A stretch of 64,000 bases of DNA, taken from the NCBI RefSeq assembly GCF_000719775.1, contig NZ_JOHR01000013.1:248001-312000 (forward strand). The letters are read 5' to 3'. The notes below the pieces were generated by a model. That model was not told the DNA's origin, did not search any database, and worked only from the letters and a program-made list of their open reading frames with translations. Position 1 is the first letter of the stretch, and each line of letters begins with the position of its first letter. The DNA comes from Streptomyces sp. NRRL F-5135 (GTDB lineage Bacteria > Actinomycetota > Actinomycetes > Streptomycetales > Streptomycetaceae). Of the stretch, positions 7,874 to 17,294 are shown in pieces. Both the position numbers and the translations under genes were made by a program.

Positions 7874-9910
7874 ATGACAGCACAGCACGGAACGAAGTCC
7901 GAGGCCGAGGCCGAGGCCGAGAAGGTGTCCGCGTCCGAACGGCTGCTGTTCGGCGGGCCGTTACGGTACGACATGGGCTGGAGCAAGCACGAGGACGCCG
8001 CCCTCCAGCTCAACCTGCGATCCGTGGTCAGGCGGCTGCCCGGGCTGGTCGGGACCACGGTCGGGCTGGCCTGGGAGGCGGACAGGGGCGCGCTGCGGCT
8101 GGTGACGCTGGCGGAAGTCGGGCGGGGGATCGGGCAGGCGGTCGGGCTGATCGCCGTCAACCGGGTGCTGGCGCACCTGCTCGGGGACGGCTCGACCACC
8201 GACCGCCTCACCGGGGCCGCGCCCGCGCTGGGCGTCGCGGGTGGGGCCGCGCTGCTCGGGGCGGTGCTGCGGGCGCTGTCCACGGCGGGCACGGGGCAGT
8301 TGGAGCCGAAGGTCGAGCGGGTCGCCACCGAGCGGTATCTGACGCACACCGCCCGGGTCGAGCTGGAGGCGGTCGAGGACGACGAGTTCCACAAGCTGCT
8401 CGACAGCGCGCAGTACGGGGCGAGTTCGGCGCGGCGCATGGTGCAGTACTGCCAGAGCGTGGTGACCGCGCTGATGTCGCTGGTCGCGTCCGCCGGGGTG
8501 CTCGCCCTCCTGCACCCGGCGCTGCTGCCGCTGCTGGTCGCGATGACGGTGCCCAGCGCGTGGGCCGCGCTGACGGTGGCCCGCCGCCGGTACGTGTCGT
8601 TCCAGGTCTGGGTGCAGCACGCGCGGGCAGGGCGGCTGATCAGCGGTTTGCTGATCTCCACCGACGCGGCGGCGGAGATCCGGGCGCACGACGTGGGGCC
8701 GTTCCTGCTGCACCACTTCCGGGCGATGTCGCAGTCGCAGGAGGCCGAGCAGCGCAGGCTCTCCCGGCTCGACGCCCGCACGGGCCTGATCGCGGCCGGC
8801 TGGACCGGTCTGGCGACCGTCGCCGCGTACGCCGCGCTGGGCGGGCTGCTGTGGACGGGCGCGATGGCGCTGGCCGTGGGCGGGACCGCCGTCCTGGCCA
8901 TCCGCACCGGATCGGCCGCCCTGGAGAACCTGATCCTCCAGGTGAACCACCTGAACGAGGAGAGCTTGTTCGTCGGTGATCTGCACCGGCTGTGCGAGGA
9001 GGCGGGCCGCCGGGCCATTCCGGTCGGGGGGCGCCCGCTGCCCCCGGCGCCGGCCGCCATCACCTTCGAGGACGTGGTGTTCACGTACCGGGGGAAGGAC
9101 AACCGGCGCGCGCTCGACGGCGTCTCCCTGACCATCCCGACCGGCAAGATCGTCGCTCTGGTGGGTGAGAACGGCAGCGGCAAGACCACGCTGGTCAAGC
9201 TGTTGTGCGGGCTCTACCGCCCCGACTCGGGCCGGATCCTGTGGGACGGACTGGACGCGGCGGAGGCGGACCGTCAGGAGCTGGTCTCCCGGGTCGCCGT
9301 GGTGGGGCAGGACTTCTACCGCTGGCCGTTCACGGCGGAGGTGAACATCAGCATCGGCCGCAGCGAGGTGCCGGTGACCGAGGAACGGCTGACGGACGCC
9401 GTCCGGTACGCGGGGGCGGAGGAGCTGATCGAGGAGCTGCCCCGCGGCCGGCGCACGCTCCTGGCCCGTGGCTACAAGGGCGGCCACCAGCTCTCCGGCG
9501 GGCAGTGGCAGCGCCTCGGCCTCGCCCGCGCCCACTACCGCGCCGGCCGGGTCCTGATCGTCGACGAGCCCACCTCGGCGCTCGACGCCCGAGCGGAACA
9601 GCGGCTGTTCGAGCAGATCCGTCGCCTCGCGGACGCCGGCCAGACGGTCATCCTCATCACCCACCGCCTCGGCTCGGTACGGGCCGCGGATCTGATCCAC
9701 GTCCTCGACCACGGGCGGGTGGTGGAGAGCGGCACGTTCGACGACCTGCTCTCCGACACCACCGACGGACCGAAGGTGTTCCGCGACCTCTACCACCTCC
9801 AGGCCGCCCAGTACGCACCGCCGGCACCGCCCGCACCGGCCCCCTCGGAAGCCGTATCCGGAGCGGTGCCCGGGGCAGCGCCCGAGGCGGTGCCCGGCCC
9901 CCGGTCGTGA
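7874..9910 (+). CDS. ABC transporter with fused membrane and ATP-binding domains (ABCB-type exporter half)
   Basis: About 678 residues starting at ATG 7874 (GAGGGA upstream). The first 380 residues hold the membrane domain. The ATPase has Walker A GENGSGKTT (about 431), signature LSGGQWQRLGLARA (about 539), Walker B VLIVDEPTSALD (about 560) and the H-loop ITHRL (about 595). The domain order is that of MsbA-like exporters, which act as dimers; this would be a homodimer or pair with a distant partner, as no second half lies beside it. The last 35 residues are an A/P-rich tail. Substrate unknown; lipid or peptide export is the family's usual role. Confidence 0.88.
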   Translation: MTAQHGTKSEAEAEAEKVSASERLLFGGPLRYDMGWSKHEDAALQLNLRSVVRRLPGLVGTTVGLAWEADRGALRLVTLAEVGRGIGQAVGLIAVNRVLAHLLGDGSTTDRLTGAAPALGVAGGAALLGAVLRALSTAGTGQLEPKVERVATERYLTHTARVELEAVEDDEFHKLLDSAQYGASSARRMVQYCQSVVTALMSLVASAGVLALLHPALLPLLVAMTVPSAWAALTVARRRYVSFQVWVQHARAGRLISGLLISTDAAAEIRAHDVGPFLLHHFRAMSQSQEAEQRRLSRLDARTGLIAAGWTGLATVAAYAALGGLLWTGAMALAVGGTAVLAIRTGSAALENLILQVNHLNEESLFVGDLHRLCEEAGRRAIPVGGRPLPPAPAAITFEDVVFTYRGKDNRRALDGVSLTIPTGKIVALVGENGSGKTTLVKLLCGLYRPDSGRILWDGLDAAEADRQELVSRVAVVGQDFYRWPFTAEVNISIGRSEVPVTEERLTDAVRYAGAEELIEELPRGRRTLLARGYKGGHQLSGGQWQRLGLARAHYRAGRVLIVDEPTSALDARAEQRLFEQIRRLADAGQTVILITHRLGSVRAADLIHVLDHGRVVESGTFDDLLSDTTDGPKVFRDLYHLQAAQYAPPAPPAPAPSEAVSGAVPGAAPEAVPGPRS

Positions 9911-10055
9911 GGGGCGCCGGGCCCCGGGCCGACGTGCTGCCCAGGGCCGTCGGGGCGGATCCTGACGGCCTGTCAGACTCGCGCGGTCCCGGCGGTCCCG
10001 GCGGCCCGGACGGTCCCGGCGGCATCGGCGGCATCGGCAGTCCGGGACTCCGTGG

Positions 10056-10346
10056 TCACCCGGCCGCTCGGGCCGGCGGGGGCGGCCGTGGCGGGCTTGT
10101 CCGCCGGACGTGGGTGGCGAGGAGCAGTACGGCGGCGATGGCCTGGACTCCGACGGTCAGGGCCTCCGTGACGGGAGCGTGGACACCGAGCAGGACCATC
10201 GTGGCGTTGACGGCGAAGAGCACACCACTGGGGGAGGCCAGGCCGAGTTGGTCCCGGGTGTGAGGGCGGGCTTTGACCTCAAGGCCCGCTCGGGCCGACG
10301 ACACCGGCGTTTCCCCAGACCATGGGCTACAAAAGGCGGGGTCCAC
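10056..10346 (-). CDS. Possible small membrane protein or fragment
   Basis: An open frame of 96 codons whose central part (LGLASPSGVLFAVNATMVLL, then a second hydrophobic run AIAAVLLLATHV) has G/C-ended codons and two predicted membrane spans, unlike a random shadow. The proposed GTG start overlaps the PucR promoter and has no clear ribosome site, so the 5' end is uncertain. It may be a remnant of a larger permease gene. I do not recognise the family. Just downstream (9985-10045 on the + strand) is a low-complexity CCCGGCGGT repeat. Confidence 0.25.
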   Translation of the reverse strand: MDPAFCSPWSGETPVSSARAGLEVKARPHTRDQLGLASPSGVLFAVNATMVLLGVHAPVTEALTVGVQAIAAVLLLATHVRRTSPPRPPPPARAAG

Positions 10347-10379
10347 CGATCACGGAGACAGAGGCGGGGGGAGACAGAC

Positions 10380-11600
10380 GTGACAGGGCAGGAAAGCGGG
10401 ACCGGGGCCGGCAGCGGAAGCGGAATCGGGGGCGAGACCGGGGCCGGGGCCAGTACCGAACCCGGGGCCGGCGTGGAGACCGGAGCCGGGGCGGGCAGCC
10501 GGGCCGGGAGCGGGCGCGGGAACGGCGGCACGGGCGGGGACACCGGTGGCGTTCCGGATGCCTATCTGACGGGCTACGCCGACATCCTCGCGGCGGCGGC
10601 CGCCACCGGCCGCCGTCTCACCCGCGACGAGCTGCTGGCCCGTCGGCAGCTGGGCGAGCAGGCGGCCGACGCCGGTTACGGACTGCGCGCCCTGGTCGGC
10701 GCGCACCTCGCCGCCGCCCGCCTCCACTGGCCCCTCACCCGTGCCACCGACTCGGCCGACAGCGTGCTCGCCGCCCTCGAACAGTCCGTGGACGCCTTCG
10801 CCGAGGGTTACGAACGCGCGCAGCGGCTTGCCGTACGGCAGGAGGTCGCCGCGCGCCGGGAGTTCATCGACGACCTGCTGTACGGGCGCGGCGAGCTGGG
10901 CCGGCTGGCCGAGCGCGCCGAACGCTTCGGGCTGCGCCTGTCCTACGAGCACGCCGTGGCGGTCGCCGAGGGCCCGGTCCCGTACGACGAGGGCGACGCC
11001 GTGCCGCGCTCGGTGGAACAGGCCCTGGTCAGCCGGTTCGGCGACCGCAGCATTCTGCTCACCACCAAGGCCGGCCGGCTGGTGTGCATCGCGGCGGGCG
11101 ACGAGGCGGACGTGCTCGCCTTCTTCGCTAAGCAGGCGTACGCGGCCACGGACGGCGGCCGGATCGGGATCGGCCGCCCGCAGCCCGGCCTGGGCGGGGT
11201 GGTGCGGTCGTACGAGGAGGCCCTGAACGTCCTCGACCTCGCCACGCGCCTCGACCTGGACGGTCCGGTCCTGCGCGCGGCGGACCTGCTCGTCTACCCG
11301 GTCCTCACCCGCGACCGGCAGGCGATGACGGAACTCGTCGTGAACACGCTCGGCCCGCTGGAGGCCGCGCGCGGCGGCGCCCAGCCGCTGATCGAGACGC
11401 TCACCGTCTACTTCGACGCCGGGTGCGTGGCGGCGGAGGCGGCGCGGCGCCTGTCGCTGAGCGTGCGGGCGCTGACGTACCGGCTGGCGCGGATCCACAA
11501 GCTGACCGGGGCGGACCCTGCCGACCCCGTGCACCGGTACACCTTGCAGACGGCGGTGATCGGAGCACGGCTGCTGGGCTGGCCCACACGGGCGTTCTGA
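10380..11600 (+). CDS. PucR-family transcriptional regulator
   Basis: About 406 residues. The first 55 are a G/A/T/E-rich tract of near-repeats. The middle is a PucR/CdaR-type ligand or GGDEF-like domain (EALNVLDLATRLDLDG, ADLLVYPVL). The C terminus carries the PucR HTH (ETLTVYFDAGCVAAEAARRL then SVRALTYRLARIHKLTG). GTG 10380 follows GGGGGGAGA. Relatives regulate purine catabolism, carbohydrate or amino-acid genes, but no such genes lie beside it, so its regulon is not evident. Confidence 0.8.
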   Translation: MTGQESGTGAGSGSGIGGETGAGASTEPGAGVETGAGAGSRAGSGRGNGGTGGDTGGVPDAYLTGYADILAAAAATGRRLTRDELLARRQLGEQAADAGYGLRALVGAHLAAARLHWPLTRATDSADSVLAALEQSVDAFAEGYERAQRLAVRQEVAARREFIDDLLYGRGELGRLAERAERFGLRLSYEHAVAVAEGPVPYDEGDAVPRSVEQALVSRFGDRSILLTTKAGRLVCIAAGDEADVLAFFAKQAYAATDGGRIGIGRPQPGLGGVVRSYEEALNVLDLATRLDLDGPVLRAADLLVYPVLTRDRQAMTELVVNTLGPLEAARGGAQPLIETLTVYFDAGCVAAEAARRLSLSVRALTYRLARIHKLTGADPADPVHRYTLQTAVIGARLLGWPTRAF

Positions 11601-12005
11601 CGCCCGAGCCGGGCCGGAGCACCGCGAGAACGCCGGCACCGCGAGAACGCCGGCCGTGGAACGCCGGGGAAACGTCGCGGGAAGGACACGGCGAAGGGTC
11701 CGCGGAAAAGTCCGGCGGGACCGGCGGAACGGCGGACAGGCATGGGCCCCGTCTGATAGGTGCCTGCGACAACGACCCGGCATTAAGAACGCGTTAAGAC
11801 TGCCGGGTTCCGGCAATGCGCACATCCGTTCACGCATGGAAACATGACCGGCGAACAAGGAACGGCGCGGAAGCCAAGGCGCGGGGCGAACGCGGAACAA
11901 CCGCGGAAAGAAGCCCGGAGTGGGCACGGACAGAAGCACGCAAGAGGCACGGGACGCGCCGCGGAACCGGTGGTGTCCCGCGACAACAGGGGGAGGGAAC
12001 GTCCC
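11601..12005. other. Intergenic stretch between pucR-like and nfeD-like genes
   Basis: Nothing clearly coding. It holds a short direct repeat (GCACCGCGAGAACGCCGG, at about 11619 and 11637) and, at 11774-11810, the inverted pair CCCGGCA/TGCCGGG enclosing TTAAGAACGCGTTAAG. The latter could be a hairpin or operator for the NfeD/flotillin operon. Confidence 0.3.
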
Positions 12006-12521
12006 ATGAGCTTGTTTCTCGGTCTCGGCATCGCGGGGATCGTGCTGCTCATCCTCTCGCTGGTCTTCGACGGGGTGCTCGAAGGGCTCTTCGACGGGGT
12101 CGGCGCACTGGACGGCCTCTTCGACGGGCTGCTGTCGCTGCCGGTGATCGCCGGTTTCGTCTCGATGCTCGGCTTCGGCGGCGCCATCGTCCTGGGCACG
12201 ACGGACCTCGGCACGGGACCGGCCACCGGCACGGGGGTGGTGGCCGGTCTCGGCGCCGGATGGCTGACCTGGCGGCTCAGCCGGGCGCTGATGAACGACC
12301 GGACCGCGGTCGCGCCCCGGGGTGAGGACCTCGTGGGCACGACGGGCACGGTGGTCACGGCGATCCCGGCCACGGGCTACGGGGAAGTACTGCTGAGGCT
12401 GAGCGGTCAGCCGGTGAAATTCGCCGCGAAATGCGCGCAGCCCGTGGAGTACGGCGCGGAGATCTGGGTGGAGGAGACGCTCTCGGCGAGCGCGGTCTCG
12501 GTACGCCCGGTGCGGCGCTGA
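12006..12521 (+). CDS. NfeD-like membrane protein with OB-fold tail
   Basis: The protein has 171 residues. Three to four hydrophobic segments come first (LGLGIAGIVLLILSLVF, VIAGFVSMLGFGGAIVLG, GVVAGLGAGWLTWRL), followed by a C-terminal beta-rich OB-like domain beginning LVGTTGTVVTAIPATGYGEV. This is the layout of short NfeD/YqiJ-type partners of flotillins. ATG 12006 follows GGGGGAGGG. The flotillin gene starts 216 nt downstream on the same strand, and NfeD-SPFH pairs cooperate in ordering membrane microdomains. The gap carries tandem CGTACGGC-type repeats. Confidence 0.75.
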   Translation: MSLFLGLGIAGIVLLILSLVFDGVLEGLFDGVGALDGLFDGLLSLPVIAGFVSMLGFGGAIVLGTTDLGTGPATGTGVVAGLGAGWLTWRLSRALMNDRTAVAPRGEDLVGTTGTVVTAIPATGYGEVLLRLSGQPVKFAAKCAQPVEYGAEIWVEETLSASAVSVRPVRR

Positions 12522-12737
12522 CGGACTGACGGGCTGGGGGGCGGGCCGCGGCGACGCGGGGCGGCCGGCCGGGCGGACGGGGGTCGTCCGGGCGGCCGAC
12601 CACCAGGGCGCGGGCATGCGCCCCACGCGTACGGCACCCGTACGGCGCCCCCGTACGGCACGCGTACACGCACAACGATCCGGCTGCCGTCGTCCAGGAG
12701 ACAACGGGAGGCACGGGGAGCCAAAGGAGAGAACCGT

Positions 12738-14243
12738 ATGAGTCCAGTCGTCACAGCCGTGGTGGGGATCGTCGTCCTCGCCGTCCTGCTGGCACTCGTC
12801 GTGATCACGCGCTACAAGGTCGCCGGTCCCAGTGAGGCGTTCATCGTCACCGGACGGCGCGGCAAGCGCACGACCGACCCGGACACCGGCCTGGTGTCCA
12901 CCGACAACAGCGGCCAGAAGGTCGTGGTGGGCGGCGGGGTGTTCGTCATCCCGTTCGTCCAGCAGAAGTTCTCGCTGGACCTGTCCAGCCGCCACATCCC
13001 GGTGGCGGTACGGGGCGCGGTCACACTGCGCGGCGTGAAGGCCAACCTCGAAGGCGTCGCCATCGTCAAGGTCGGCGGTACGGAGGACTCCATCAGGGCG
13101 GCGGCCCAGCGGTTCCTCCAGCAGCAGGGCGGGATCGTCGGCTTCACGCAGGAAGTCCTGTCGGGCGCGCTGCGCTCGATCGTCGGCCGCATGTCCGTGG
13201 AGGACATCATCCGGGACCGCGCGGCCTTCGCCGGCCAGGTCGCGGAGGAGGCCGAGGCCAGCCTGTCCGGGCAGGGGCTGGTGCTGGACGCGTTCCAGAT
13301 CCAGGACATCACGACGGAGGGTTCGTACCTGGAGGACCTCGGCCGCCCGGAGGCCGCGCGCGCCAAGCAGGAGGCCGACATCGCGGAGGCGGTGGCGCGG
13401 CGCGCCGCCGAGCAGGCGCGACTGAAGGCCGAGGAAGAGATCGCGATCGCCCAGCGGACGTTCGCGCTGAAGCAGGCCGAGATCAAGGCCGAGACGGACG
13501 AGGCCGCCGCGCGTGCGGCCGCCGCGGGCCCGCTCGCCCAGGCGGCGCGCGACCAGGACGTCCTGAGCGAGCGGGAGAAGGTCGCCGAGCGCCAGGCCGC
13601 GCTGACCGACCGCGAGCTGGACACCAAGGTGCGCAAGCCGGCCGACGCCGCCCGCTACCAGGCGGAGCAGGAGGCCGAGGCGCGCCGTATCGCCCAGGTC
13701 AAGCAGGCCGAGGCCGACGCGGAGCGGTCCCGGCTCACCGGTGAGGGCGAGAAGGCGCACCGCGCCGCGCTCGCCGACGCGGTACGGATCGAGGGCGAGG
13801 CGGAGGCCGACGCGATCGGCGCGAAGGGCGCGGCCGAGGCGGAGGCGATGCGGAAGAAGGCGGACGCGTTCGACCGGTACGGCGACGCGGCGGTCCTCCA
13901 GATGCTGGTCGAGGTGTTGCCGTCGGTCGTGGCGAAGGCGTCGGAGCCGCTGAGCGCGGTGGACAAGATGACGGTGATCTCGACGGACGGCGCGGGCAAG
14001 CTGGCCCGTACGGTCACGGACAATGTCGCGCAGGGCTTCGAACTCCTGAGCTCGACGACGGGAGTTGACCTGGCCGAGCTGCTGAAGGGCATCGCCGGGG
14101 GCAAGATCGCGGAGAAGAGCGCCGGGAAGAACGTGGCGCCGGACACCGAGACGAACGCCGAAACGAACGTGGGCAACAGCGCGCTCGGGAGCCGCGCCGG
14201 GGGCGGCGCCGGGAGCAACGGCCGTATCGAGCTCACGGATTAG
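12738..14243 (+). CDS. Flotillin-like SPFH-domain protein
   Basis: The protein has 501 residues: one N-terminal membrane segment (VVGIVVLAVLLALVVI), then an SPFH/band-7 domain (about 40-210). A long A/E/K/R-rich coiled coil (about 210-400) with the EA-rich repeats of flotillins follows, and a short S/G/N tail. Flotillins oligomerise on the inner membrane leaflet and organise functional membrane microdomains. Start ATG 12738 with AAGGAGAG. Ends just before a very strong terminator. Confidence 0.88.
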   Translation: MSPVVTAVVGIVVLAVLLALVVITRYKVAGPSEAFIVTGRRGKRTTDPDTGLVSTDNSGQKVVVGGGVFVIPFVQQKFSLDLSSRHIPVAVRGAVTLRGVKANLEGVAIVKVGGTEDSIRAAAQRFLQQQGGIVGFTQEVLSGALRSIVGRMSVEDIIRDRAAFAGQVAEEAEASLSGQGLVLDAFQIQDITTEGSYLEDLGRPEAARAKQEADIAEAVARRAAEQARLKAEEEIAIAQRTFALKQAEIKAETDEAAARAAAAGPLAQAARDQDVLSEREKVAERQAALTDRELDTKVRKPADAARYQAEQEAEARRIAQVKQAEADAERSRLTGEGEKAHRAALADAVRIEGEAEADAIGAKGAAEAEAMRKKADAFDRYGDAAVLQMLVEVLPSVVAKASEPLSAVDKMTVISTDGAGKLARTVTDNVAQGFELLSSTTGVDLAELLKGIAGGKIAEKSAGKNVAPDTETNAETNVGNSALGSRAGGGAGSNGRIELTD

Positions 14244-14256
14244 GAGTCCGTTCAGC

Positions 14257-14313
14257 CGGCGACGGCGAGCCTTGCCGCACGGTCACCTCGTGCGGCAAGG
14301 CTCGCCGTCGCCG
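14257..14313 (+). terminator. Strong terminator after the flotillin gene
   Basis: A perfect 24-bp stem (14257-14280 with 14290-14313) around a 9-nt loop, 14 nt after the flotillin stop codon, with no long T run, as is normal for Streptomyces. The following 300 bp up to the acyltransferase gene show only low-complexity GC-rich sequence. Confidence 0.9.
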
Positions 14314-14614
14314 TTCCCGTGGTCGTCGGCCGTACCCGTAGCCGGCCGTATCCGTGGTCGCCGACCGCACCCGCAGTCGGCTCCGGTGCCCACCCTGCCC
14401 CGGCCCTGCCCCGGCCCCGTTCGCCGTCTCCGGGAATTCACCTGACGGCCCCTTGCGCGGATCCTCTGTTCACCTGCCGGCTGTCGCACCGTTCATCGGG
14501 CGCCCCCTAGTGTCGTCCGGCTGGGCGCACGGCCGACAACGCCCGCGGCGCCCGCCCCCAGGACAGGCAGCTCCCGTCCACACCGCCGCAGCAGGAACGA
14601 ATGGAACGAACCGA

Positions 14615-15787
14615 ATGACTCAAGCGACACTGGCTCGGGTCCCGGATCCGGTACCCGAGCCGGAGATCCGCCCCGTCCCCGCGTCCGCGCGGCCGGACCA
14701 GAAGCCCGACCGGATGCGGGCCCTCGACGGGCTCCGCATCCTGGCGGCGCTCATGGTCTGCGTTTTCCACTACGCGGGGAAGGCCCAGACCTCGCACGCC
14801 TGGGGCCAGTCGCCGAAGGAGCTGTTCCCCGACCTGTCGCAGGCCGCCACCTACGGCGCCCTGGGTGTCCAGCTCTTCTTCGTCATCAGCGGTTTCGTCA
14901 TCTGTATGAGCAGTTGGGGCCGGTCGCTCGGGGACTTCTTCCGCTCACGCGTCTCCCGGCTCTACCCCGCGTACTGGGCGGCCATCGTCCTCACCACCGC
15001 TGCCTGCGTGGCACTCCCCTCCGTCATCGCACCGCTGCGCCTCGACGAGGTGCTGGTCAACCTGACGATGCTTCAGCAGCCGATGGGCGTGGGCCGGGTC
15101 CTCGGCGTGTGCTGGACCCTGTGGGTCGAGGCGCGTTTCTACCTGCTCTTCGCGCTCTTCGTGGTCTGGAAGGGCGTCACCTACCGCCGAGTCGTGATCT
15201 TCTGCTGCCTGTGGACGGTGGCGGGGGTGCTGGCCCGGGTCGCCGACCACCCGCTCACGGACGAGATCGTGATGCGGGACCACGCGCCCTTCTTCATCGG
15301 CGGGCTCGCGCTCTACCTGATCCACCGCTACGGCAGCGATCTGCTGCTCTGGGGCATCGTCGCCACCAGCTGGCTGCTCGGCCAGCGCTACTCGACGACG
15401 GCGCTGTGGGACCCGAACGCGACATCCGCGTTCCAGGAGCGCTCCCCCTACGTGATCCTGCTGGTCGTCACCTTCGCCTTCGCCGCCGTCGCGGCCGTGG
15501 CCCTGGGCTGGCTCCGCTGGGCGAACTGGCGCTGGCTCACCTTCGCCGGCGCCCTCACGTACCCCTTCTACCTGGTCCACGAGCACCTCGGCTGGTTCGC
15601 GATCAGCATCCTGCACCGCCACTTCGGCGTGGAGCCGCGCGTGACGTTCGTGGCCACGATCCTGCTGATGCTCACGCTCGCGTGGCTGATCCACCGCCTG
15701 GTCGAGAAGCCCTTCGGCCCCCGCCTGAAGCGCGCGATGAAGACCCAGGCGGACCGGGTACGGACGCAGATCCGCGCGGCGGCCTGA
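14615..15787 (+). CDS. Acyltransferase-3-family membrane protein
   Basis: The protein has 390 residues with about ten membrane spans. Family marks: LDGLRILAALMVCVFHY (the conserved R and catalytic H near residue 50), GVQLFFVISGFVI, SRLYPAYWAA and the C-terminal YPFYLVHEHLGW. Such proteins acylate extracytoplasmic sugars or lipids. Start at ATG 14615; upstream GGAACGAATGGAACGAA carries only a modest ribosome site. It stands alone, ending before a terminator; substrate unknown. Confidence 0.85.
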   Translation: MTQATLARVPDPVPEPEIRPVPASARPDQKPDRMRALDGLRILAALMVCVFHYAGKAQTSHAWGQSPKELFPDLSQAATYGALGVQLFFVISGFVICMSSWGRSLGDFFRSRVSRLYPAYWAAIVLTTAACVALPSVIAPLRLDEVLVNLTMLQQPMGVGRVLGVCWTLWVEARFYLLFALFVVWKGVTYRRVVIFCCLWTVAGVLARVADHPLTDEIVMRDHAPFFIGGLALYLIHRYGSDLLLWGIVATSWLLGQRYSTTALWDPNATSAFQERSPYVILLVVTFAFAAVAAVALGWLRWANWRWLTFAGALTYPFYLVHEHLGWFAISILHRHFGVEPRVTFVATILLMLTLAWLIHRLVEKPFGPRLKRAMKTQADRVRTQIRAAA

Positions 15788-15821
15788 GCCCGCCCGCCCG
15801 CATACCTGTACGTACGTACGA

Positions 15822-15864
15822 CGGTGGCCCGGCGGAGGGGAGATCCCGCTCCGCCGGGCCACCG
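15822..15864. terminator. Hairpin terminator between acyltransferase and csbD-like gene
   Basis: A perfect 15-bp stem (15822-15836 with 15850-15864, CGGTGGCCCGGCGGA and complement) with a 13-nt loop between two convergent genes, so it can serve both. Just after it are three near-copies of a GAACACGGTCACG-like repeat (15880-15925). Confidence 0.85.
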
Positions 15865-15926
15865 TGCGACCGCGGTCGCATCCGAACACGGTCACGCTCG
15901 AACACGGTCACGCCCGAACGCGGTCG

Positions 15927-16127
15927 TTACCGTTTGAACGCGTCCCTGGTCTTCGCGCCGGCTTCACGCATGTCGCCCTTGGCGCGCGTGGCCCGGCCCT
16001 CCGCCGTCATCCGCTCGTTGCCGACGGCACGTCCGAGGGTTTCCTTGATGGCGCCCTTGACCTGGTCGGTCTTGGCACCCGACTTCCTCATGGCGTGGTC
16101 GCCACGGGCCTTCCGGTCGGCTGTCAT
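15927..16127 (-). CDS. CsbD-like small stress protein
   Basis: The protein has 66 residues and is highly charged. The sequence KTDQVKGAIKETLGRAVGNE followed by AEGRATRAKGDMREA is the CsbD helix-hairpin family signature. In other bacteria such proteins are induced by general stress; their molecular role is unknown. Start ATG 16127 with GAGGAG upstream. It stands alone. Confidence 0.85.
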   Translation of the reverse strand: MTADRKARGDHAMRKSGAKTDQVKGAIKETLGRAVGNERMTAEGRATRAKGDMREAGAKTRDAFKR

Positions 16128-16227
16128 GGTCGCGCTCCTCACTGTCGAGCCGTTTCCCTGACAAGAATCCGCCTGCCCGACTGTCCCGCACGCAAACAAG
16201 CGGGAGCGCGTGGCAAAGGTGAAAGCC

Positions 16228-17088
16228 TCAGTAGCGGTCGCGGAAGTCGGCGAGGATCTCCTTCGTCCGGCGCACGGACTCCGCGTGCGCGACCATGCGG
16301 TCCATGGCCTCCATGTGCCCGACGACCTCGTTGGCGTTGTCGAGGTAGAGCGCACCGGTCAGGTACTCGACGTACGCCATGTCCGGAAGCTCGGGGATCG
16401 CGAAGCGGAACAGGACGAACGGGCTGTACGTACCGGGGTGGTGGCCGGCCGCGAACGTGGCGATCTGGAGTGTGACGTTCGGCATCTCGGCCGACTCCAG
16501 CAGCCGGTCGAGCTGCGCGCGCATGACGGCGCCCGACTCGACGGGGCGGTGGAAGACGGTCTCGTCCATGACGACCCAGAAGTTCGGGGCGTCGGGCCGG
16601 GTGAGCAGGGCCTGACGTTCCATCCGGAGGGCGACGAGGCGTTCGATCCGGTCGGGATCGGTCCGTCCGATGGCCCCGTACGTCAGGACGCCACGCGCGT
16701 AGTCCTCCGTCTGCAGCAGCCCCGGCACGAAGTGCGGCTCGTAGGCACGGATGGTGCGGGCGGCCTCCTCCAGGCTGACGTGTCCGCCGAACCAGTCCGG
16801 CAGCACATCGTGGAACCGCTGCCACCAGCCCGGTTTGTTGGCCTCGTCGGCCAGCTGGAGGAAGGTGACCACCTCGTCGTCGGGCACGCCGTACGCGGGC
16901 AGCAGGATCTGGATGTACGGGACCTTCAGCGCGACCTCGGCCGTCTCCATCCGCCGGATCGTCCCGGCCGCGACCCGGAGCAGCCTGGCCGCCTGGTCGC
17001 GGCTGAATCCGGCCCTTTCGCGAAGAGCCTGCAGTTGTCTGCTGAGGACCAGCTGGCCGATCGTCGGAGCGGACCGCGGCTCGCTCAC
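16228..17088 (-). CDS. XRE-family regulator with DUF5753 domain
   Basis: About 286 residues: an N-terminal XRE HTH (RQLQALRERAGFSRDQAARLL, then RRMETAEVALKVPY), then the DUF5753 domain with IRAYEPHFVPGLLQTEDYAR and the conserved YSPFVLFRF region. This is one of the most expanded regulator families in Streptomyces (BldB/WhiJ context), normally followed by a small DUF397 gene. No DUF397 gene is seen in the 100 bp downstream, so this copy is an orphan. Start GTG 17088 (GGGGGTGGGGT upstream) preferred over GTG 17127, which lacks a ribosome site. Confidence 0.85.
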   Translation of the reverse strand: MSEPRSAPTIGQLVLSRQLQALRERAGFSRDQAARLLRVAAGTIRRMETAEVALKVPYIQILLPAYGVPDDEVVTFLQLADEANKPGWWQRFHDVLPDWFGGHVSLEEAARTIRAYEPHFVPGLLQTEDYARGVLTYGAIGRTDPDRIERLVALRMERQALLTRPDAPNFWVVMDETVFHRPVESGAVMRAQLDRLLESAEMPNVTLQIATFAAGHHPGTYSPFVLFRFAIPELPDMAYVEYLTGALYLDNANEVVGHMEAMDRMVAHAESVRRTKEILADFRDRY

Positions 17089-17294
17089 ACCCCACCCCCG
17101 AGCACGAACATGCGGGCAGTTTGCCACAAGGGCCGGATCATGGACATGGTTCGGCCACCGCCCGGATCACCGCCCGGATCCCCGGCCGGTGAACCGGTGG
17201 CGTCGGTGAGGAGATCGGCCGATGGCCGGGAGATGGCGAATGACGGATACCATCGATCCCTGTCGTTGCCGATGACTGCTGGGGTGATCCGTAC

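Noticed and set aside
10350..13760. A 1136-codon open frame on the minus strand
   Set aside because: It is antisense to the PucR, NfeD and flotillin genes, which have clear domains; GC-rich codon bias on one strand opens the other.
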